9,741 bases of DNA from Oscillospiraceae bacterium (GTDB lineage: Bacteria; Bacillota; Clostridia; UBA1381): the NCBI GenBank assembly GCA_015068545.1, contig SVKH01000055.1, forward strand, positions 1 to 9,741. Reading direction: 5' to 3'. The notes under the pieces are model-generated. The model made no database searches and was not told where the DNA came from. It saw nothing but the letters and a program-made list of their open reading frames with translations. Positions within the stretch are counted from its first letter, which is position 1, and the number at the start of each line of letters is the position of its first letter. Position numbers and translations under genes: made by a program. Shown here piece by piece: positions 1 through 6,628 of this stretch.

Positions 1-1
1 T

Positions 2-262
2 CAGACGAACTTCTCCTGTGTTTGTCAATAAGTTAATCGTTGTTGCTCCTGCCTGTGTATCAGGTGAGCTAAAGTCAAACTTAACACGAATTTTACCAAT
101 CGGTGCATCTGCAATCTTTGCATTAAGGTTACCAAGTGTGAAGCCTGCTGGAGTACCGTTTGTTGGATTTCCTGTTGCAGCATCATCAACTATGCCGATG
201 CCAGTTCCTTCAATAGTTGCAATATCGGAAAGTTCCTTGCCGTCAAAGTTTTCTGACAAGAT
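2..262 (-). repeat. Type B module 2, cut by window edge (residues 906-992)
   Basis: This is the start of a second type B module, with ILSENFDGKEL, GTGIGIVDDAATGNPTNG and NLNAKIADAPIGKIRVKFDF matching the first type B module. It leaves the window at the position equivalent to NTGEIPL, here NTGEVRL. Its presence shows that the array continues to the left. Confidence 0.85.
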
Positions 263-2977
263 TTCTGGCTTAAACTCTGGCTCATCCGGTGTTTCTTCTG
301 TTACATATTCGATAAGCAGGTTGTCATAGCCTGTATCTACTACATCACCGTGTGTCCAGCCGTATGTATCAAATCCCTTGATTGTGTTGATTCCTGACAA
401 ATCATAGTTCCATACAAGGTCTGAAATAGCCATTGAATCAGTATCAAGGTTCTTTAGATTTACTGTAATTGTGTTGTTGTCAAAATCAAGCAACAGGTCA
501 ACATTGTACCAGTGTGTGCCATAGCCTACGCCTTCTACCTTATTAAGTGTTGCTGTCCATGAGCCTGTATCATAATCCTGCGAAATTGAACCATAAGCAC
601 CAAAGAAGATTAGTGGAATATCTGCTCCATCTGTAATAAGCTTTGACTTATTAACATCAAAAGCATTATTGTACAGATTTACATCATACTTAACTCTTAC
701 AAGTCCCTTTGCTTCTGCTGATAGGAAGTTAAAGTTAAAGCCTGAACCGCCCACTGATGTTTTTGCCACTACCTTATTATCTGCAAGCTCTATACGGCTG
801 TCATCGTCCTTTAAGGTATAGCCCTGTGACTTTAGGTCTTCCTTTGTCTTTCCGTCAAAGTTTTCTTCGTAAATTGTTCCCTCAAGTACAGGCACATCAG
901 GTTCATCCGGTGTATCAGGTGTTTCCTCTGTTACATATTCGATTACCAGGTTGTCAAGCTTTACAGCTCCTGCCCAGCTCCAGAAGTTGAATTCATCAAT
1001 GCTGGTTACAGAGGACAAATCTACATCGCGCTCATAGTTATCAAGAGCTACTACTCCGCCATTCTTTGTTGCTACATTGTAGATAATCTTGTTGTTTGTA
1101 AAGTCAAGTACAATGTCATTTACATTCCATTCATTTACTGCAAAACCTGAAAGCACATCACCCTGTGCTGTAACTCTCAGACTTGCCCACAAACCATAGC
1201 TGATCAGCGGAATTTCTCCTGTGTTTGCTGTCAAAGCAATCGTTGTTGCTGCTGCTCCCGGATCATGTGAGTATATGTCAAACTTAAATCTAATCTTACC
1301 AAGCGGTGCATCTGCAACCTTTGCATTAAGGTTTTTAAATATGAAACCTCCGTCACCGTTTGGATTTCCTGTTGCAGCATCATCTACTATGCTGCAGCCT
1401 GTTCCGTTTAGAGTAGCAACATCAGTAAGTACCTTGCCGTCAAAGTTTTCTGAATAGATTGCGTTCGGATCAGGTCTTTCAACATATTCGATAAGCAGGT
1501 TGTCATAGCCTGTATCTGCTACATCGCCATGTGTCCAGCCATATGTGTGGAAGCCCTTGATTGTATTGATTCCTGACAAATCATAGTTCCATACATGGTC
1601 TGAAATAGCCATTGAGCCGTCATCAAGGTTCTCCATATTTACTGTAATTGTGTTGTTGTCAAAGTCAAGTAGCAGGTCAACATTGTACCAGTGTGTGCCG
1701 TAGCCTACACCCTCTACCTTATTAAGTGTTGCTGTCCATGTAGTATTGTCATAATCCTGTGATATTGAGCCGTATGCACCAAAGGCGATTAGCGGAATAT
1801 CTGCTCCATCTGTAAACAGCTTTGACTTATTAACGTCAAAAGATGCGTTGTACAGATTTACATCATACTTAACTCTAACTAGTCCCTTTGCTTCTGCTGA
1901 TAGGAAGTTGAAGTTAAAGCCTACACCGCCTTCGCTTGTCTTTGCTACTACCTTATCGTTTTCAATTACGATAAGATTGTCGCCGCCTTCGATAGTGTAG
2001 CCTTGTGACTTAAGGTCGGCTGTTGTCTTTCCGTTAAAGTTTTCTGAATAGATTGTGTTCGGATCAGGTCTTTCAACATATTCGATAAGCAGGTTGTCAT
2101 AGCCTGTATCTGCTACATCGCCATGTGTCCAGCCATATGTGTGGAAGCCCTTGATTGTGTTGATTCCTGACAAATCATAGTTCCATACCTTATTATCTGC
2201 AATCTCTATACGGCTTTCATCATCTTTTAAGGTATAGCCCTGAGCCTTTAATCCGTCCTTTGTTTCCCCGTCGAAATCCTCTGAGTAGATTATGTTAGGA
2301 TCAGGTCTTTCAACATATTCGATAAGCAGGTTGTCATAGCCTGTATCTGCTACGTTACCATGTGTCCAGCCGTATGTATCAAATCCCTTGATTGTGTTGA
2401 CTCCTGATAAATCATAGTTCCATACAAGGTCTGAAATAGCCATTGAGCCATCATCAAGGTTCTTCAGGTTTACTGTGATTGTGTTGTTGTCAAAGTCAAG
2501 CAGCAGGTCAACATTGTACCAGTGTGTCCAGTATTTCACTCCTTCAACCTCATTAAGCGTTGCAGTCCATGAGTTTAAATCATAGTCTTGTGAAATTGTG
2601 CCGTAGGCACTAAAGAATATAAGCGGAATATCTCCTGCATCTGTCTTTAATGCTGACTTGTTAACATCATAACCATTATGAGATAGCTTTACGTCATACT
2701 TAACTCTTACAAGCCCCTTAGCTTCTGCTGAAAGGAAGTTAAAGTTAAAGCCTGAACCGCCCACTGATGTTTTTGCCACTACCTTATTATCTGCAATCTC
2801 TATACGGCTTTCATCGTCCTTTAAGGTATAGCCCTGTGACTTTAGTCCTTCCTTTGTTTCCCCGTCGAAATCCTCTGAGTAGATTACACTACTATCCGCA
2901 CTCACCATTACCATCGGTACAAAGCTAAGCACCATAGCCAGTACCAGCATAAAGCTTAAAATCTTACTTTTTTTCAT
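2..2977 (-). CDS. Large secreted modular repeat protein, C-terminus outside window
   Basis: Reading from the ATG at 2977 toward position 1 there are 992 codons without a stop, so the gene is partial at its 3' end. Residues 1-27 form a signal peptide (MKKSK, hydrophobic core, cleavage near VSA/DSS), so the product is exported. The rest is a string of modules: A 32-228, shortened A 230-307, A 309-505, B 507-682, A 702-892, B from 906 onward. Each starts with an I-Y-S-E-(D/N)-F-(D/N)-G-like motif and ends in D-N-L-(L/V)-I-E-Y. Type A contains HWYNVDLLLDFDNN and type B NEWNVNDIVLDFTNN at matching places, a pattern typical of jelly-roll (concanavalin A-like or CBM-like) beta-sandwiches. Linkers after the later modules are rich in P, D, E and T. 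No catalytic motif was recognised. By context I infer glycan binding or surface adhesion; an anchor may lie outside the window. Start chosen for its signal peptide and upstream GAAAGGAA. Confidence 0.88.
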   Translation of the reverse strand, partial: MKKSKILSFMLVLAMVLSFVPMVMVSADSSVIYSEDFDGETKEGLKSQGYTLKDDESRIEIADNKVVAKTSVGGSGFNFNFLSAEAKGLVRVKYDVKLSHNGYDVNKSALKTDAGDIPLIFFSAYGTISQDYDLNSWTATLNEVEGVKYWTHWYNVDLLLDFDNNTITVNLKNLDDGSMAISDLVWNYDLSGVNTIKGFDTYGWTHGNVADTGYDNLLIEYVERPDPNIIYSEDFDGETKDGLKAQGYTLKDDESRIEIADNKVWNYDLSGINTIKGFHTYGWTHGDVADTGYDNLLIEYVERPDPNTIYSENFNGKTTADLKSQGYTIEGGDNLIVIENDKVVAKTSEGGVGFNFNFLSAEAKGLVRVKYDVNLYNASFDVNKSKLFTDGADIPLIAFGAYGSISQDYDNTTWTATLNKVEGVGYGTHWYNVDLLLDFDNNTITVNMENLDDGSMAISDHVWNYDLSGINTIKGFHTYGWTHGDVADTGYDNLLIEYVERPDPNAIYSENFDGKVLTDVATLNGTGCSIVDDAATGNPNGDGGFIFKNLNAKVADAPLGKIRFKFDIYSHDPGAAATTIALTANTGEIPLISYGLWASLRVTAQGDVLSGFAVNEWNVNDIVLDFTNNKIIYNVATKNGGVVALDNYERDVDLSSVTSIDEFNFWSWAGAVKLDNLVIEYVTEETPDTPDEPDVPVLEGTIYEENFDGKTKEDLKSQGYTLKDDDSRIELADNKVVAKTSVGGSGFNFNFLSAEAKGLVRVKYDVNLYNNAFDVNKSKLITDGADIPLIFFGAYGSISQDYDTGSWTATLNKVEGVGYGTHWYNVDLLLDFDNNTITVNLKNLDTDSMAISDLVWNYDLSGINTIKGFDTYGWTHGDVVDTGYDNLLIEYVTEETPDEPEFKPEILSENFDGKELSDIATIEGTGIGIVDDAATGNPTNGTPAGFTLGNLNAKIADAPIGKIRVKFDFSSPDTQAGATTINLLTNTGEVRL
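302..874 (-). repeat. Type A module 4 (residues 702-892)
   Basis: This full-length type A module has 191 residues to the IEYV end, exactly the length of module 1 measured to the same point. Its opening (LKDDDSRIELADNKVV) resembles module 1, while its middle (DVNLYNNAFDVNKSKL) resembles module 3. The tail is TEETPDEPEFKPE instead of ERPDPN. Confidence 0.9.
932..1459 (-). repeat. Type B module 1 (residues 507-682)
   Basis: This 176-residue module keeps the IYSENFDG opening and the KLDNLVIEYV ending of type A but differs in between: GTGCSIVDDAATGNPNG, NLNAKVADAPLGKIRFKFD, TANTGEIPLISYG and NEWNVNDIVLDFTNN. It appears to be a diverged version of the same fold. It is followed by an acidic proline-rich linker (residues 683-701). 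Confidence 0.85.
1463..2053 (-). repeat. Type A module 3 (residues 309-505)
   Basis: This is a full 197-residue type A module with the same landmarks as module 1. It differs mainly near its start (IEGGDNLIVIENDKV in place of LKDDESRIEIADNKV). Its last 130 or so bases match those of module 2 almost base for base. Confidence 0.9.
2057..2290 (-). repeat. Type A module 2, internally deleted (residues 230-307)
   Basis: Only 78 residues remain against 197 in modules 1 and 3. The copy runs normally through DESRIEIADNKV, then jumps straight to WNYDLSGINTIKGF, skipping 119 codons (357 bp) without disturbing the frame. The junction lies at the GTA codon at 2186-2188, a trinucleotide present at both parental breakpoints. 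The first part resembles module 1 and the last part is nearly identical in DNA to module 3, as expected for recombination between neighbours. The central beta-strands, including the HWYNVDLLLDFDNN segment, are missing, so this copy may not fold as an independent domain. Confidence 0.9.
2294..2884 (-). repeat. Type A module 1 (residues 32-228)
   Basis: This is the first full-length type A module, 197 residues including the ERPDPN tail that leads into the next copy. Landmarks are IYSEDFDG at its start, GGSGFNFNFLSAEAKGLVRV, HWYNVDLLLDFDNNTITVNL and YDNLLIEYVERPDPN at its end. It serves as the reference for the shortened copy that follows it. Confidence 0.9.
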
Positions 2978-2986
2978 TTTTAAATT

Positions 2987-2994
2987 TTCCTTTC
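2987..2994 (-). promoter_or_regulatory. Ribosome binding site of repeat-protein gene
   Basis: GAAAGGAA on the minus strand, with the GG about 11 bases before the ATG at 2977. It supports that ATG as the start. The spacing is slightly long but matches that of the neighbouring hydrolase gene. Confidence 0.7.
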
Positions 2995-3029
2995 TTTTTA
3001 TTTATTTTTCAGCGCTCTCCGACACTGTT

Positions 3030-3043
3030 TAGAAACGTTTTTA
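3030..3043. promoter_or_regulatory. cre-like / LacI-family operator candidate
   Basis: TAGAAACGTTTTTA is symmetric at 12 of 14 positions around a central CG. It differs from the CcpA catabolite-response consensus TGNAANCGNTNNCA at two fixed positions (A for G, T for C). It abuts the stop codon of the hydrolase gene and lies 53 bases before the ATG of the repeat-protein gene, so it could act as an operator or roadblock for the latter. It may also be a chance AT-rich palindrome, and binding is not shown. Confidence 0.35.
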
Positions 3044-6000
3044 TTATTTTACCAGCTTCATCTTACCGAACAATATCGTATTCTTTATTCTACCGATACC
3101 TCCGTTATACTCCAGCCAGCCCTTTCTTTCTCCGCCGTCACTTTCGTTTAAGCATATTGAGAAGCCAAACACCTCGGTAGGGTCAAGGACATAATCCGGA
3201 GAAATCATTTCCGTCCACGGAATTGCAAACTCGTAATATGTTTTGTTTTCTTTTCTTGATATTTCAAGCAGACAGTTTGGAATTTCTCCCACAGGGTTCA
3301 CACTGTCCTGAGTCTTCCATCTGTAAGTTGCAAGGGTTCCATCACCTAAACGTGCAATACCGACTTCGGTATAGTTACTTCCTCCGGTTCCTCCCATTCC
3401 GATTCTGAAATCCCCTTTATTAACACGGTTTTCTATACCGAACTGAATGTTATCTCCGTTCCACATATCACCGGGGGCCATCTTTTCGTTGCAGAAAACA
3501 TCGTCGGTTACAACAGCTCCGAAGTATAGATATTTCTCGTCCCACATAAGATTTGCGTCAATAGATAAATCATCAGGTCCGTTCCATTTACCTGTGTTAT
3601 AGTCGGCTCTGTCCTCGGTATCCGCTGTCAGCCAGACTCCCTTCCACTCGCCTGTTTCTATTATTCCGTCTATCTTCGGCGGAGTTTCGGCATACATAGC
3701 AGCCGTAAAGTCAAGTTCCTTTTCGATCACTTTACTATATCCGTTTGTGAGCGTTACCTCCACCTTTAAGTCAACATTTCGTTTCTTAATCATTTCGTGA
3801 AGGTTAAGGAACAGAGTTATCTTCTCGCTCGGCATTAAATTTTCAAAAATTTCCGGCTCATTATCTACTGCCTGTCCGTTTACCTCGATAATACGGCAGG
3901 TTCCGCTTATAGATCTTGTATTAGATGAATTATGGATGGTTGTTGCCAGATGCCAGTGGTTACTGTCATTTGCCGCAATCTGCTTCGATTCAACACCTAT
4001 CATAAATGCATCTTCTATATTTATTTCCGGCTGGCCTATATAAACAAGGTCATCACCGTTATAAATCTTTACAGTTGCGTATCCGGTGCCTCCGGCTTCA
4101 TTTGTGGTTTCAATAGGAATGCTTGTGCCGGTCATTTCTGCACCCACCACGCTGTCAGGAAAATCACACTCAGCCTTCAGGGCTACTGCTTTATCAGTAA
4201 CATACTCTATCCGGAAAGCATCATCAGGAGTTGCAGTATAGGAAAGCCCGATTCCGTTGTTTGATTTTTCCACTGCAAGACTTGTAAAGTTTCCTTTTAT
4301 ATATATCGGATGTTTTGTAAGTCCTACTGTATGAACTCCGTTTCCTGAGGTCATTTTGCCAAGAGAGTTTGTGTACATATCAAAGACTTCAATTTCGTTA
4401 TCGCCAAGATTCAAATCTGCGTTACACTCGCTGCCCGCTTCTGTCCACGCGATAGCGATATTTTCGCCGTTTGGCTTCTTGAAGTTGCAAAACCATATGC
4501 CGTCCTTTTCAACACACTCAACACCCTCTGCATCCCACATAAACTTGTTAAGGCCTGCCATCTGGACAAATCCCGGTTTTGCGCTGTATCTCATACCTCC
4601 TGTATCAAAGCAGCTTTCCACAAGTCCGAAGTTGTGCTCCGGAGTAGTAGTCAACATACCGTCATCAACTAAGTCGTAGTAATACATACCATCAAGAAGG
4701 TGCTTCGATCTTCCCATACCAAATATCTTCATGTAGCTCGCACCTTGCTCGTCCTCGGCATATTTAGCGGTTGAAGTCTCTCCGCCTCCGAGAGCACCGT
4801 CGGTATGCATACCCATTTCGTCAAGTATGATAGGCTTCTTACTGCCGGTATATTTTATAAACAAATCGTTTACAGCCTGTATATTGCCTTCAAGCCATTT
4901 AAGATTATATGTACCGCCGGACCAGTCGTATGGGTGGAATGTAACAGCATCCATATACTCGCCGCCGCCTGCTTCTAATATATCTTCCAGATAGTCCACG
5001 TCAGCCTGCGCTACGCCGCCGCCGATAACCGTCAAATCCGGTCTCATTGCTTTTATCGCCGGATAAGCTTCTTTAATCAATCCAACGTAGTTTGACGCCG
5101 GATTTACTTCATTACCATGATGCGCCGGCTCATTCCACAGTGAAACATAATCTATTGTAGGTACTTGCTCAAGAACAAACTTACAATAATCTGCATACGC
5201 TTTACGGGCTTTATTCGATGACGGAAGATGATATACATCATATGGTGCACTGTCAAGATAGCCCGTCGGTCCATAGGTTGCAAGGAATAATGATCCTACA
5301 TTGTATTTATCTGCGCCTTCGTAGTTCTGTCTGTATTCTTCCGGTATTACATAAGTTCCGTCCGCCTCAGGGTCTGTGACAAACCAGTAAACACTTTCTC
5401 TTATTTGTCCGAATCCGGCATATCCCGCAAGCACATGGTTTTCTTCCATACCTTTGTCCATATGCACGTTAATGCCTATCACTTTGTTTCTCTCGTGCAT
5501 CTCCGGCTTATTGATTATTGAAAATCCTATCGGCTCTTCGTCAACTACCTCTACCGTTTCGCCATAATAGTCAACGGAATGCTTCATTTCCATATAAATT
5601 CTGTATACACTGAATTTCGTAAGGTCGTTTAAATCGAAAACATATTCACTCTCGCCATTCGGCTCATTTTCAAGCTCAAATGTTCCTTCTTTTAAAACAG
5701 TTCCTGTTAAATCGTTACCGTCGTAATCACAAACCTTATATGTAACTTCAGTTTTAATTCCAAATTCTGTTGAATTTGCGAATTTAGCTTTTATGGTTTT
5801 ATCTTCGTTTGGTCCAAAGTTGTTTCCGATACACGCAGATTCTGTGGTAAGCTTAAGAGGTTCTCTTGGAACAACCTTTCTTATGGTGATTGATCTTATG
5901 TAGGCATCCCCCGGTGAAACACCGTACTGATGTGTCCATAGGGAAACCTGAAAGTCGGTATTTTCAAATTCCTGCATAGCCTTCATATCCTCGATATAGA

Positions 6001-6451
6001 AGGTATATGTCTTCCATTCGCCTGTGTCGGTCATTGTAAGCTTTTCGGTTTCTGACCAAATGGTTGTAAAGCCTTCCCACCATTTAATATCATTTACTCC
6101 GTTATATCTTAAGGTCATAAATCCGTTTCCGACATCGTAATACTCAATCTCAATTTCTACGGTAGTACCGTTTGGAGCATACAGCCATTCGTTATCTGTC
6201 ACAACCTGTATATGTCTTCCGTCCTCGATGGAGTGGTCACGCCTTAAGGCATATTTACCTCCAACCATTTCCACATTACCCTTGTAACCAACGCGGGTGA
6301 CATTATCCGATTTTATGCATCCATCCCTGTCAAAAATAATTTTTGCCGTATTTTTAGACAGTCCCTCCAGAGGATTTTCCTCGGCATAGGCAGTTACCGT
6401 AAGTCCCATTACCATGGATACGGCAAGGATTAGAGCCAAAAATCTTTTCAT
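3044..6451 (-). CDS. Secreted clan GH-A (GH39-like) glycoside hydrolase with CBM9-like C-terminus
   Basis: This 1135-residue extracellular enzyme probably attacks a xylose-containing plant polysaccharide. Residues 1-23 are a signal peptide (cleavage near AYA/EE). Residues 35-195 look like a jelly-roll ancillary domain and 200-315 an Ig-like linker domain. Residues 320-640 form the (beta/alpha)8 barrel: the likely acid/base is E441 in SLWNEPAHH, H506-P507-Y508 is the active-site HPY of clan A, and the likely nucleophile is E545 in IILDEMGMHT. Beta-rich segments at 640-920 follow. Residues 922-1135 resemble CBM9 (PKIDGIIETGEW, MWDEKYLYFGAVVTDD, GDNIQFGIE, YYEFAIPW, GFSICLND-like ending). There is no sortase or SLH anchor, so the protein may be held to substrate by its CBM. 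The repeat-protein gene starts 66 bases downstream, a likely operon. Family within clan A is uncertain (GH39 preferred, GH5-like possible), and so is the exact substrate. Confidence 0.85.
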   Translation of the reverse strand: MKRFLALILAVSMVMGLTVTAYAEENPLEGLSKNTAKIIFDRDGCIKSDNVTRVGYKGNVEMVGGKYALRRDHSIEDGRHIQVVTDNEWLYAPNGTTVEIEIEYYDVGNGFMTLRYNGVNDIKWWEGFTTIWSETEKLTMTDTGEWKTYTFYIEDMKAMQEFENTDFQVSLWTHQYGVSPGDAYIRSITIRKVVPREPLKLTTESACIGNNFGPNEDKTIKAKFANSTEFGIKTEVTYKVCDYDGNDLTGTVLKEGTFELENEPNGESEYVFDLNDLTKFSVYRIYMEMKHSVDYYGETVEVVDEEPIGFSIINKPEMHERNKVIGINVHMDKGMEENHVLAGYAGFGQIRESVYWFVTDPEADGTYVIPEEYRQNYEGADKYNVGSLFLATYGPTGYLDSAPYDVYHLPSSNKARKAYADYCKFVLEQVPTIDYVSLWNEPAHHGNEVNPASNYVGLIKEAYPAIKAMRPDLTVIGGGVAQADVDYLEDILEAGGGEYMDAVTFHPYDWSGGTYNLKWLEGNIQAVNDLFIKYTGSKKPIILDEMGMHTDGALGGGETSTAKYAEDEQGASYMKIFGMGRSKHLLDGMYYYDLVDDGMLTTTPEHNFGLVESCFDTGGMRYSAKPGFVQMAGLNKFMWDAEGVECVEKDGIWFCNFKKPNGENIAIAWTEAGSECNADLNLGDNEIEVFDMYTNSLGKMTSGNGVHTVGLTKHPIYIKGNFTSLAVEKSNNGIGLSYTATPDDAFRIEYVTDKAVALKAECDFPDSVVGAEMTGTSIPIETTNEAGGTGYATVKIYNGDDLVYIGQPEINIEDAFMIGVESKQIAANDSNHWHLATTIHNSSNTRSISGTCRIIEVNGQAVDNEPEIFENLMPSEKITLFLNLHEMIKKRNVDLKVEVTLTNGYSKVIEKELDFTAAMYAETPPKIDGIIETGEWKGVWLTADTEDRADYNTGKWNGPDDLSIDANLMWDEKYLYFGAVVTDDVFCNEKMAPGDMWNGDNIQFGIENRVNKGDFRIGMGGTGGSNYTEVGIARLGDGTLATYRWKTQDSVNPVGEIPNCLLEISRKENKTYYEFAIPWTEMISPDYVLDPTEVFGFSICLNESDGGERKGWLEYNGGIGRIKNTILFGKMKLVK

Positions 6452-6460
6452 GAATTCACC

Positions 6461-6469
6461 ATTCCTTTC
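6461..6469 (-). promoter_or_regulatory. Ribosome binding site of GH-A hydrolase gene
   Basis: GAAAGGAAT on the minus strand, about 11 bases before the ATG at 6451. It supports the start codon that yields an intact signal peptide. Confidence 0.7.
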
Positions 6470-6485
6470 ATAAAACTAAAAGTAA

Positions 6486-6494
6486 ATTGTATCA
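6486..6494 (-). promoter_or_regulatory. Extended -10 promoter candidate for GH-A hydrolase gene
   Basis: The minus strand reads TGATACAAT, an extended -10 element (TGn followed by TACAAT, five of six consensus bases). It would start transcription near 6479, giving a leader of about 28 bases. No good -35 hexamer sits at the normal distance, which is compatible with an extended -10 promoter or with one that needs an activator such as the divergent AraC-type protein. Confidence 0.5.
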
Positions 6495-6508
6495 AATCAA
6501 TTTATCTC

Positions 6509-6538
6509 TTGACTTTCCCCATCCATTTGTGCTATCTT
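6509..6538 (+). promoter_or_regulatory. Promoter candidate for AraC-family gene
   Basis: TTGACT at 6509-6514 and TATCTT at 6533-6538 are separated by 18 bases, with TGC just before the -10 forming an extended -10. Predicted start is near 6545, leaving a leader of about 84 bases. The hexamers lie back to back with the divergent hydrolase promoter, only 14 bases from its -10 element. Confidence 0.55.
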
Positions 6539-6590
6539 AATTATAAACTATGTTATATGCACAATTCAATTATTAATTATTTCCATTTTT

Positions 6591-6609
6591 TTATGCAAAT
6601 CGTGCATAA
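6591..6609. promoter_or_regulatory. Perfect inverted repeat in araC-type leader
   Basis: Arms TTATGCA (6591-6597) and TGCATAA (6603-6609) flank a 5-base centre. The repeat ends four bases before the ribosome binding site. It could be an operator bound by a dimer, possibly for autoregulation, or a small RNA hairpin affecting translation. A partial copy, TATGCAC, lies upstream at 6556-6562. Confidence 0.4.
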
Positions 6610-6613
6610 CCTT

Positions 6614-6620
6614 AAGGAGG
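6614..6620 (+). promoter_or_regulatory. Ribosome binding site that fixes the AraC-family start
   Basis: AAGGAGG lies 8 bases before the ATG at 6629. This decides the start: an in-frame ATG at 6509 would add 40 implausible residues, has no ribosome binding site and overlaps the predicted -35 hexamer. Confidence 0.88.
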
Positions 6621-6628
6621 ACTATTTT

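Noticed and set aside
18..1457. Plus-strand open frames at 18-329, 757-990 and 1221-1457
   Set aside because: They lie opposite the repeat-protein gene, recur because the modules repeat, and have no ribosome binding sites or recognisable products.
2..2977. The repeated DNA as a CRISPR array or mobile element
   Set aside because: The repeats are about 600 bp, remain in one open frame across all copies and encode domains; there are no spacers, terminal inverted repeats or transposase.
3010..3027. Hairpin CAGTG...CGCTG between the hydrolase and repeat-protein genes, as a terminator
   Set aside because: On the transcribed strand the stem is short with wobble pairs and is followed by an A-rich rather than U-rich tract, so it does not look like an intrinsic terminator.
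3223..4679. Plus-strand open frames opposite the GH-A hydrolase gene
   Set aside because: They are shadows of a long, clearly real gene on the minus strand, with no family resemblance and no start signals.
6509..6628. Forty-residue N-terminal extension of the AraC-family protein
   Set aside because: The ATG at 6509 overlaps the predicted -35 hexamer and lacks a ribosome binding site, whereas AAGGAGG sits 8 bases before the ATG at 6629.
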